The notes beneath the pieces were generated by a model. The model ran no database searches. It was not told the origin of the DNA and saw nothing but the letters and a program-made list of their open reading frames with translations. This document shows, piece after piece, positions 51,992-59,365 of a stretch of DNA of 64,000 nucleotides. Numbering within the stretch: position 1 is the first letter of the stretch; each line of letters opens with the position of its first letter. This stretch comes from Spirosoma sp. SC4-14 (GTDB lineage Bacteria; Bacteroidota; Bacteroidia; Cytophagales; Spirosomataceae): the NCBI RefSeq assembly GCF_037201965.1, contig NZ_CP147518.1, positions 4,643,001 to 4,707,000 on the forward strand, read 5' to 3'. The position numbers and the translations under genes are program-made.

Positions 51992-52079
51992 GATGATCTG
52001 ATAAACGATTCTATAGTGAAAAAATATTCAATTAAAAGTTAAAAATTAAGACGACATGCTACGCCGTCTCTACAAATAA

Positions 52080-52658
52080 TTATCGTTTGACACCGTCCCA
52101 GATAACAGAGAAGGTTAACTCCCAGTCGCTTTTGCTGATGGGTTGCTGCGAAAACAGAGCCTGTTTAGCCAGTTCATTAAGCATACCACAAACCAGCGTG
52201 ACCAGCAAATCCGGGTTGGCTTCTTTAATGATCATTTGCTGCTGACCTTCTACCACCAGATCATAAATAGGTTGCATAACGCTGGCTTCTTCGGCGCGTA
52301 TGACCTCCGTTTCTGCAAAGTAAGGGGAGCGGAAATATTGCTCAAAAAAAGCGGTATACTCAGGATATTTTAAATTGTCATCCAGATAGTTACGGGTGAT
52401 TTTCTGAATTTTAACCCGTAGTGGATCAGTAGCTGCAATCCCTGCGTTGAGGTCGCTGAGGCTTTTGCGAAGCAGATAGGCATAGAGCCGCTGAATCAGG
52501 GCAGGCTTATCATCGAAATAGACGTACACCGTACCCGTAGCCACACCGGCTTCTCTGGCCAGGTCCGACATTTTGAGCCCCGATAGTCCAGTCTGCATAA
52601 TGAGCCGCAGGGCCGTATCGAGTATGATCTTTTCTTTTGCTTCGTCTTTAGTGCGCAT
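52080..52658 (-). CDS. TetR-family transcriptional regulator
   Basis: 192 residues. N-terminal TetR domain: KEKIILDTALRLIMQTGLSGLKMSDLAREAGVATGTVYVYFDDKPALIQRLYAYL. The ligand-binding C-terminal half is divergent, ending DWELTFSVIWDGVKR. A perfect 20-bp inverted repeat begins 28 bases upstream of its start, consistent with autoregulation together with the downstream SDR gene. Confidence 0.94.
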   Translation of the reverse strand: MRTKDEAKEKIILDTALRLIMQTGLSGLKMSDLAREAGVATGTVYVYFDDKPALIQRLYAYLLRKSLSDLNAGIAATDPLRVKIQKITRNYLDDNLKYPEYTAFFEQYFRSPYFAETEVIRAEEASVMQPIYDLVVEGQQQMIIKEANPDLLVTLVCGMLNELAKQALFSQQPISKSDWELTFSVIWDGVKR

Positions 52659-52686
52659 ACCGATTGGCGTATTGACGATGCAAAGG

Positions 52687-52737
52687 AAAGTGAAGAAAAA
52701 TTCATTGGCAAATTTTAAATGAATTTTTCTTCACTTT
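52687..52737. promoter_or_regulatory. Perfect 20-bp inverted repeat upstream of the TetR gene, candidate operator
   Basis: Arms 52687-52706 and 52718-52737 are exact reverse complements (half-site core TGAAGAAAAATTCATT), 11-nt spacer. Within each arm GAA..TTC forms a smaller dyad, so two TetR dimers could bind. Placement at -29 to -79 from the start fits an autoregulated promoter. Confidence 0.8.
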
Positions 52738-52809
52738 GCGAACGTATTTTTCTGACAGCATCAACAGAGAAGCTATTTAAACTTTTCCTGTTAAAGAAAA
52801 TATGAGCTT

Positions 52810-52913
52810 ATTTTTTGTCATTCCGACGCCAGGAGGAATCTCAAGCTTGATTAACTGGGAGTTTGACTGGGCCGCCGGAGCGGATTCCTCCTGATGTCGG
52901 AATGACAAAAAAT
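52810..52913. repeat. REP-like long hairpin (GTCATTCCGA type)
   Basis: Arms 52810-52840 and 52883-52913 match over 31 nt with two differences (core TTTTTTGTCATTCCGACG and AGGAGGAATC), separated by 42 nt. The sequence resembles dispersed extragenic palindromes that I associate with Cytophagales genomes. It lies between divergently arranged TetR and the end of the Gfo/Idh operon and could also stabilise the 3' end of that transcript. Confidence 0.75.
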
Positions 52914-52995
52914 CTGTTTAGTGTTAACCGAAATTGGAAAGTTTGAACAGTTTTAGAATCAATCCTGTAAATTCGGTTAATCCTGCCAGAAAAAT

Positions 52996-54312
52996 TTACG
53001 AAACTCTCATTTCCCAGCCTTTTTCGTACTCCCGCTTCCAGAGTTGCGTAGCGGCTTTATTGTCTTTGATATGCCCGTTCGTCGTGTCACAGTGCAGGGT
53101 TGTGCCGGTACGTTGGGCGATGTTGGCCAGGTGGCAGAGCAGCACGCTTTTGTGTCCTTCGTTAATCGGTGCCGTTAGTTTTGTATTCTCCCGGATAGTT
53201 TCTACGAAGTTGGTGAAGTGCGTCAGTTCCAGATCACCGGTTGCGCTGACCGTGTTGTTGGGGTCGAGTTTGGTACTCGGCTTGATCTCCTTCACCAGTT
53301 TATTTTTGTCATCAAAAATCTGGTAATCGCCCCCACCTTTGTTGACCAGCGTACCCTTGTCGCCGTAAATGATAAAGCCCCGTCCACTGCCGTCGATGGG
53401 GTATGAACTGCAACTGCGCCCTTCCCAGGTGATGGCTTTCCCGTTGTCGAACTCGAACGTAGCGACCTGCGTATCGGGTGTTTGCCAGTCATCTTTAAAA
53501 GCATACCGCCCGCCTGACGACGTTACTTTCGACGGAAAATCGACGCCCATAAACCAGCGGCAGCAGTCGATCTCGTGGTTACCATTGTTACAGGCTTCGC
53601 CCGTTCCCCAGTTCCAGAACCAGTGCCAGTTGTAATGCACCAGATTGTCGCGGTAGTCCTGGCGCGGAGCGGGTCCCTGCCAGAGGTTAAAATCCAGCGT
53701 CGAGGGCACGGCTACCTTCTTACCGATCCCAATGGATTTTCGGGAATTGGTATACCAGGCTTTGGCAAAATACGGGTTGCCGATGGCCCCGCCCCGCACT
53801 TCCTTTACCGCGTCGATGAGGGTTGGGAACGACCGGCGCTGACTACCGACCTGAATCAGTTTACCGTACTTGTCGCGGGCCTGAATCAGCATCTCGCTTT
53901 CGTAGGGGTTCTGACCGCAGGGTTTTTCTACGTACACATGCTTGCCGTTGGCAACACCCATCAGAGCCGCTGGCGCGTGCCAGTGATCGGGGGCGGCAAT
54001 GAGCAGGGCATCGAAGTCTTTTTTGGTCACCAATTCGCGAATGTCCCTGATGATGGTGGGCTGACGGCTGGCGTCTTTAACCGCATCCAGGCCGTTTTGG
54101 ATGGCTTTTTCTTCTACATCGCACAGATAAGCCACCTCCACGTTCGGCAGTTTGGAAAACGACTTTGCATGATAAGCGCCCCGGCTGTTGACGCCCATTA
54201 TGGCCACAACAACCTTGTTGCTGGGCGCATTTTTACCGTAAATAGGGAAGTTTAAAATCGTGGTGCTGGCCGTAGCCAGTGCGGTATTTTTAACAAATGT
54301 CCGACGATCCAT
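52996..54312 (-). CDS. Gfo/Idh/MocA-family oxidoreductase with Tat-type leader
   Basis: 438 residues. N terminus MDRRTFVKNTALATASTTIL is a twin-arginine export leader, so the enzyme is probably periplasmic with prebound nicotinamide. Rossmann part: VVVAIMGVNSRGAYHAKSF, VEVAYLCDVEEKAI, LIAAPDHWHAPAAL, then the sugar-binding EKPCGQNPYE (catalytic Lys in EKP). Related proteins act as glycoside 3-dehydrogenases or redox isomerases. It is the last gene of a four-gene run, 24 bases after the DUF1080 gene, with which such enzymes work in 3-keto-glycoside turnover. Confidence 0.93.
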   Translation of the reverse strand: MDRRTFVKNTALATASTTILNFPIYGKNAPSNKVVVAIMGVNSRGAYHAKSFSKLPNVEVAYLCDVEEKAIQNGLDAVKDASRQPTIIRDIRELVTKKDFDALLIAAPDHWHAPAALMGVANGKHVYVEKPCGQNPYESEMLIQARDKYGKLIQVGSQRRSFPTLIDAVKEVRGGAIGNPYFAKAWYTNSRKSIGIGKKVAVPSTLDFNLWQGPAPRQDYRDNLVHYNWHWFWNWGTGEACNNGNHEIDCCRWFMGVDFPSKVTSSGGRYAFKDDWQTPDTQVATFEFDNGKAITWEGRSCSSYPIDGSGRGFIIYGDKGTLVNKGGGDYQIFDDKNKLVKEIKPSTKLDPNNTVSATGDLELTHFTNFVETIRENTKLTAPINEGHKSVLLCHLANIAQRTGTTLHCDTTNGHIKDNKAATQLWKREYEKGWEMRVS

Positions 54313-54336
54313 AGAAATAAGGTTTAACGGGTAAGG

Positions 54337-55083
54337 TTAGTTAAGGGCTTTGATTTTAATACTGCGGAAGCTCACCGCATTGCCGTGATCCTGTAGCAGA
54401 ATACGCCCTTTTGGTGCTTCGCCGAAATGGGCAAAGCCCTTGTACTTACTGTTGGCGACTAATTCACGAAAGGCAGGCGAACCCCGTTCGTACTCAAGTA
54501 CTTTTAGGCCATTCAAATAATGCTCGACATGGTTGTTGGGATACACCACAATCCGACCCGTATTCCACTGACCAGGCGGGTTCACAAATTGCTCCTGCTT
54601 ATTGGCTTTGATCAGATCATACAGCGATGCCTGTGTGCGATTACCATCTCTTCCCTGTTTGGCATCGGGGTGTAATTTATCGTCCAGAATCTGATATTCT
54701 AACCCAATGACGGCCCCTTTATCACCTTCAGAACGGGTGACAAAATACTTTAAACCGCTATTGCCGCCAGGAGCCAATTTAAACTCGAAGCGTAGATCGA
54801 ACGCGTTGAACTGGTCTTTCGTCACGATGTCGCCCCCTACAATATGTTCATGTCCACCCATTTCGGCCACGCCAATTGTACCGTCTTTTAATGTCCATCC
54901 TTTCTCAGGAAAACCATCTTTGCAGGCACTTTTCCAGCCCGACGAGCTGACTCCATCGAACAGTAGTTTCCAACCGTTTTGTTTTTCAACATCGGTGAGT
55001 GTATTGGGTGGCTGCTGCGCCGTTGCCAGGCTCACAAAACCTACCAATAGACATAATACACTGAATATCATTTGCTTTTTCAT
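54337..55083 (-). CDS. DUF1080 (3-keto-disaccharide hydrolase-like) secreted protein
   Basis: 248 residues with a signal peptide (KKQMIFSVLCLLVGFVSLATA). One concanavalin-like DUF1080 domain: GWKLLFDGVSSSGWKS, GGDIVTKDQFNAFDLRFEFKLAPGGNSGLKYFV, GLEYQILDD, WNTGRIVVYPNNHVEHYLNGLKVLEYERGS, GRILLQDHGNAVSFRSIKI. Family members cleave 3-keto-glycosides or bind glycans. It sits 18 bases after the nucleoside hydrolase gene and directly before the oxidoreductase. Confidence 0.93.
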   Translation of the reverse strand: MKKQMIFSVLCLLVGFVSLATAQQPPNTLTDVEKQNGWKLLFDGVSSSGWKSACKDGFPEKGWTLKDGTIGVAEMGGHEHIVGGDIVTKDQFNAFDLRFEFKLAPGGNSGLKYFVTRSEGDKGAVIGLEYQILDDKLHPDAKQGRDGNRTQASLYDLIKANKQEQFVNPPGQWNTGRIVVYPNNHVEHYLNGLKVLEYERGSPAFRELVANSKYKGFAHFGEAPKGRILLQDHGNAVSFRSIKIKALN

Positions 55084-55101
55084 AACTTCTGGACGTAATA
55101 G

Positions 55102-56049
55102 TCAGTTTGTCAATTGCCTGATGACGCGCCAAAAATCATCCGTCAAGGCTTTTTCGTCGAGTTTACGATACGCTTTTATTATCCGCTTTGTGTTTTCCGG
55201 GGGCGTCGACACACCCTGTATTGTTGCATTTTGTGGCAGCAAATAAGCCTCCACCAACGCTAGATCCCAGAGCGTACGGATTTTATCCTGTGGATTGGTT
55301 TCCTGCCAGCGCTGTTTAAGAAGTCGTTGGGCCAGAACAGTATCATCAATCCTATGATAGATCGTATCCCGCATAAATCGGAATGGGAGGGCGGCATCTA
55401 TTGGCATTAAGGTAAGATCGACCTTCCGGTTATTCAGCAAATAATCGAAGGCATTCAGGTCGTTACGGATATTGAATTCGTTTTTGCTCCAGGCGTTGGT
55501 CTGGACATTGTATTTAGCACCCAGCGCGAACCACCTGATTCGGGGAAGAATTGTAGAGTCAATCAGTATAGCAGAAGCAATATTTGTCAGGGCGCCCAGG
55601 CAGATTACATCTAACTTCTCGCCTTGCCGTAACGTTTTAACTGTCCGAATGAGTTGCTCGGTAGCAGCCGATGGCCGGGGTTCACTACCGCCCCAGGCCC
55701 GTCCAATCTGGCGGTCGGCCCCGAGCGGATGCGGAATGGATAGTTTGCCCATTGCCCGCAGAATTTCTTCGTTGAGTTGCTGACTGATCGCTACCGTTTT
55801 GATATTCTTCGTTGGGTATTGGTTCCACTTATCAAAAGCAACCAGATCGGCATTGTTGAAATGAGCCGAACTTAGTCCTACTACGTCAACGGAAGGTTCG
55901 GCCAGCAACCGTATAATGGCATACACATCATCGGTTTCGTTACCAGTGTCGGCGTCGAGCCATACTTTTTGCTTCTGTGCAAAAACGCTGGCGCAACCAA
56001 GCAGGAGTAGCAGGCTAAAAGTTAAGTACAGTTGGCGGTTGATGTACAT
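55102..56049 (-). CDS. Exported nucleoside hydrolase-like protein
   Basis: 315 residues with a signal peptide (YINRQLYLTFSLLLLLGCASVFAQ). The Ca2+-binding signature appears as WLDADTGNETDDVYAI near residues 30-45 (DxDxxxxxDD), and the second part has LGALTNIASAIL and LTLMPIDAALPF, all typical of inosine-uridine nucleoside N-ribohydrolases. A periplasmic location is unusual for classical enzymes but common in Bacteroidota loci. Possible role: removal of a base or another aglycone from an N- or O-riboside. Its downstream neighbours suggest glycoside turnover. Confidence 0.9.
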   Translation of the reverse strand: MYINRQLYLTFSLLLLLGCASVFAQKQKVWLDADTGNETDDVYAIIRLLAEPSVDVVGLSSAHFNNADLVAFDKWNQYPTKNIKTVAISQQLNEEILRAMGKLSIPHPLGADRQIGRAWGGSEPRPSAATEQLIRTVKTLRQGEKLDVICLGALTNIASAILIDSTILPRIRWFALGAKYNVQTNAWSKNEFNIRNDLNAFDYLLNNRKVDLTLMPIDAALPFRFMRDTIYHRIDDTVLAQRLLKQRWQETNPQDKIRTLWDLALVEAYLLPQNATIQGVSTPPENTKRIIKAYRKLDEKALTDDFWRVIRQLTN

Positions 56050-56104
56050 GTGATGACGATTGGCATAATCGATTCTAAAAACTCAGGCTGTAATCTGCAC
56101 TACC

Positions 56105-57385
56105 TTATAACCAGGTTTTTCGTAATAGCTGAAACGTTTCGTCATATCGGTCATTCACGTTGGACAGAGCTTTCCGGACATTCTGCTGGGCGGCTTTGTA
56201 ATTTTTCGTAACCTGCATCAGTCGATCCGTAATCTGCTGTCCCGTTGTCTGCTCGATCTCGAACGTCCAGTCGCCCAGCCCTAAATCGTAATACATTTGT
56301 CCTTTGATTGTATCCTGCGGCTGCCGAAGGTAAAAACAGGGCGTACCATTCACGGCCGCCATAATGGGCGAATGGCACTCGAAACTGAGTACCGTATGCG
56401 CCTGGGCATACACAGCCGCAGCTTCGTCGGGGAGCCAGTACAGATGCCGGACAACCTTCGCTTTCACGTCGGCAGGTAGCGGATCAATCAATAACTCGTC
56501 CATGATGTCTACCTGATACGTCATTTCGGGACAAGCCAGCACCTTGTTGCCCGTTTGCCGTACCCAGGCAATCATGGCCTCGCGGAGTTTGGCATGATCG
56601 GCTTCTTTCCACGTATCGTTCAGGGTATCGACTTCCTTTATTTTCTCCGCACTCCAGCCGGAATTCGCATTGATCCTGTAATAGGGCGTCATCCGAAGGC
56701 GGGGAATGGCGCAGATAAACTGACGGGGTTTTAAGTCGTTGGCCGCTAGAAACGCCTTCGCTTTTTCGTCATCCCGGATGGTCAGCGCAAACGTAGCATC
56801 GGGTGCAAAGGCGATATGGCTACCCGACAGCCCGGCTTTTCGCAATACCTCGATAGAAGCCGTTTCGCGGGTAAAAATCAACGACGCGTTGGCCAGCAGC
56901 GTTTTCAGAGCGGGGTAAACATCCTGGATCGTAACGCCAAACAGTCCGAAAGGCTTATGAGTCTGGGCATGCCAGGCTTCCAGATAGTCGGCAGCTACCA
57001 CCAGCGGACCGGAGCCGTGCAGAAAAAAATCAGCCTGCTGAAACGCCTGCTTCACCTCTTCGGCCTGCGGTACGTTGTCTTTCACCTGGCTGTGAATGAT
57101 GCGCACATCCGGGTAATAGTGGTTCAGCATGGTTTCCACTTTGGCACTACTACTACGTTTCCAGAGAATAAGTTTGGCCTGTGGCAGCCGTTTTTTCAAA
57201 AGCGCAATCAGGCCCGGCGTATGGGCAATATCGCCAATATTGACATCCTGCCAGCCCGAGGTAAACAGAATAACCGGATCAGGCTTACCCGTTGCCAGCA
57301 CGATCCGGCTAGCCAGCAACGACGCACTTAAAAGACTGGCCTGACGCAGAAAGTTTCTCCGGTTTTGATGTTGATTAGGTTTCAT
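56105..57385 (-). CDS. Polysaccharide pyruvyl transferase-family protein with an export leader
   Basis: 426 residues from ATG 57385; the frame is open to 57517 but those codons are unlikely. Begins MKPNQHQNRRNFLRQASLLSASLLASRIVLA, a Tat-like leader. The body has the pyruvyl-transferase pattern: GWQDVNIGDIAHTPGLIALL, FFLHGSGPLVVAADYLEAW, PFGLFGVTIQDVYP, SLIFTRETASIEVLRKAG, YLAPDATFAL and MAAVNGTPCFYLRQP. Enzymes of this family normally work in the cytoplasm with phosphoenolpyruvate, so an exported member is odd and may have another activity. 55 bases before the nucleoside hydrolase gene. Confidence 0.82.
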   Translation of the reverse strand: MKPNQHQNRRNFLRQASLLSASLLASRIVLATGKPDPVILFTSGWQDVNIGDIAHTPGLIALLKKRLPQAKLILWKRSSSAKVETMLNHYYPDVRIIHSQVKDNVPQAEEVKQAFQQADFFLHGSGPLVVAADYLEAWHAQTHKPFGLFGVTIQDVYPALKTLLANASLIFTRETASIEVLRKAGLSGSHIAFAPDATFALTIRDDEKAKAFLAANDLKPRQFICAIPRLRMTPYYRINANSGWSAEKIKEVDTLNDTWKEADHAKLREAMIAWVRQTGNKVLACPEMTYQVDIMDELLIDPLPADVKAKVVRHLYWLPDEAAAVYAQAHTVLSFECHSPIMAAVNGTPCFYLRQPQDTIKGQMYYDLGLGDWTFEIEQTTGQQITDRLMQVTKNYKAAQQNVRKALSNVNDRYDETFQLLRKTWL

Positions 57386-57612
57386 AGCTAGGGATATCAT
57401 TTTAGGTAGTGCTGATAGCAACAAACTGTGTACTATCCATTCCACTAATTTGTGTTCAAAAACGGTTAAATCACCCCGTTCGCAGGAATACTGAGCCAGT
57501 TTCAGCAATTGAGCCATTCAGGGAAAGAAAATGCTCCCCCAAACCTGTGGGGAAGCGTTTACGAAACCAACCTATGATGCAAACTTATCTAGATCAAAAA
57601 AGATGTATAGGC

Positions 57613-59343
57613 TTACCAAAGTGGGTTTTGCGCTAAGCCCCCGGCTATATTGATGTCTGTCTGCGGGATTGGATACAGATACATTTTTGGGGTAAATACC
57701 CGATTTTCAACGGTAACAGGCTTATAGGTGAACGTAGCATCCGCATTCCGGGTGATGTCTACCCCCCGCAAAGGCGCATTAAAGTAGGTGGGGGCCTGCA
57801 TCCACCGGCGAACATCCCAGAAACGATGATCTTCAAACGCAAACTCGACCCGTTTTTCATTACGTATTTTTTCCCGTACGTCCGCCTGCGATAAGCCTGC
57901 CGGTAAAAGTGGCATGGCAACGCCTGTCCGATTCCTGACCCGATCGTAATACGCCTTGATATCGGCATTACCAGGACTCCACTCATTGAGGGCTTCGGCA
58001 TAGTTCAGGTAGATTTCAGGATACCGGAAAAGAATCCAACTGTGTACACCCGTATTGCCATTGATCAGATTTAGGCTTTCGATCTGGTATTTGCGGAGAT
58101 AGTACCCGGTTTTGGAAGCAAAAGGAATTGGCCTGGCATCGAGTCCCCCCGTCCATAACTGAACGTTGCGGGCGGGTGTACCGAAGGGCGTATTATTGAC
58201 CGCAATGGTGAACCCTAAGCGAGGATCACGGTTAGCATAGGGATCAGCCGCCATAGCCGGGTTATTCCAGTCGAATTTAGCCGCTGTTGTCGCATTCACC
58301 TTTACATCGTAAGCATCGACTAAATCCTGCGAAGGCGTATTGCCACTTTGTCCTAAACTGAACCCAATCGGCGAATTATTTTTTTCAAATGTATTGCTGG
58401 CCGCATTACTTCGGGTAAAAATAATTTCGCCATTGTTGAACGTATTGAACAGCGATTTATAAGCACCCAGCGTAGGCAGGGCAGCCGCATCGATCACCGC
58501 TTTTGCGGCATCGGAAGCCGCTTTCCAGCGCGCAACACGATCGCCCGCTGGTAATGAAATCAGTTCAGGTTTGCCATATCCACCCGCCCAGGAAGGGGTA
58601 TTGAATAAATCGCTGGCCGCATATAAAAGCACCCGGCTTTTCAGCGATAGCGCGGTCAGTTTCGTTACCCGGCCCAGGTCGGTAGCGGCCACATAAGGCA
58701 ACGTAGAGGTATTGAGCGGTAATTGAGCAGCCGCCGAATCGCACTCAGCTGTAATAAACTGCAGGCATTCGCTCAGGCTATTACGTTGTATTTTCGAGAG
58801 ATCTTCGTCCAGCGACAGGGCTTTGTTGATGAGTGGTACGCCCCCATATCGTTTCACCAGCTCAAAGTAATAATACGCTCGCAGGAATCGGGCTTCGTAG
58901 GTCCACCGTTTGATGGCCGCCAGGTTTGTTTGATACACCTGCTGGGCCGATGCCGATGGGTCGAGTTTCCAGGGGTCGAGGTTGATCTTGCCCGTCGACA
59001 CCAGAAATTGATTTACTTTCCGAATGCTACGATAATACGTCCCCCAAACAAGGTCCGGGTTATTGACGGCATTCCAACTACCCGTGTTGAAACTCTGAAT
59101 CGGGTTTGTCTCAGCCGTAAATTCAGCTTCATCCGTTGCTGAGGCCATCATGGCTGCCCCCCCTATATAAACGGTGCCATCGGGAATATCGGCATACACG
59201 GCATTCAGTAAGGCCTGTACATTCCCGAAGGATTGCTCAATCTCTTTTTGACCGATAGTCGTCACAAATTCACGGTCAAGATTCTGGCAGGCACTTACTG
59301 CCAGCGCAGCCAGAGCGGTTAACGTATAGATATATTTTTTCAT
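57613..59343 (-). CDS. SusD/RagB-family lipoprotein
   Basis: 576 residues, lipobox VSAC after MKKYIYTLTALAALA. Family features: QALLNAVYADIPDG, YYRSIRKVNQFLVSTG, AARFLRAYYYFELVKRYGGVPLINKAL-type block, NYAEALNEWSPG and KRVEFAFEDHRFWDVRRWM near the C terminus. Encoded 22 bases after its SusC partner. A 227-base gap separates it from the export-leader pyruvyl-transferase gene. Confidence 0.95.
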   Translation of the reverse strand: MKKYIYTLTALAALAVSACQNLDREFVTTIGQKEIEQSFGNVQALLNAVYADIPDGTVYIGGAAMMASATDEAEFTAETNPIQSFNTGSWNAVNNPDLVWGTYYRSIRKVNQFLVSTGKINLDPWKLDPSASAQQVYQTNLAAIKRWTYEARFLRAYYYFELVKRYGGVPLINKALSLDEDLSKIQRNSLSECLQFITAECDSAAAQLPLNTSTLPYVAATDLGRVTKLTALSLKSRVLLYAASDLFNTPSWAGGYGKPELISLPAGDRVARWKAASDAAKAVIDAAALPTLGAYKSLFNTFNNGEIIFTRSNAASNTFEKNNSPIGFSLGQSGNTPSQDLVDAYDVKVNATTAAKFDWNNPAMAADPYANRDPRLGFTIAVNNTPFGTPARNVQLWTGGLDARPIPFASKTGYYLRKYQIESLNLINGNTGVHSWILFRYPEIYLNYAEALNEWSPGNADIKAYYDRVRNRTGVAMPLLPAGLSQADVREKIRNEKRVEFAFEDHRFWDVRRWMQAPTYFNAPLRGVDITRNADATFTYKPVTVENRVFTPKMYLYPIPQTDINIAGGLAQNPLW

Positions 59344-59365
59344 TCGTCAGTGTCTTATAAATGGA

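Noticed and set aside
52810..52913. Long hairpin as a standard intrinsic terminator of the Gfo/Idh operon
   Set aside because: Both outer flanks are A-rich on the relevant 3' side and no T-run follows the stem in the direction of transcription; a dispersed extragenic palindrome is the better reading.
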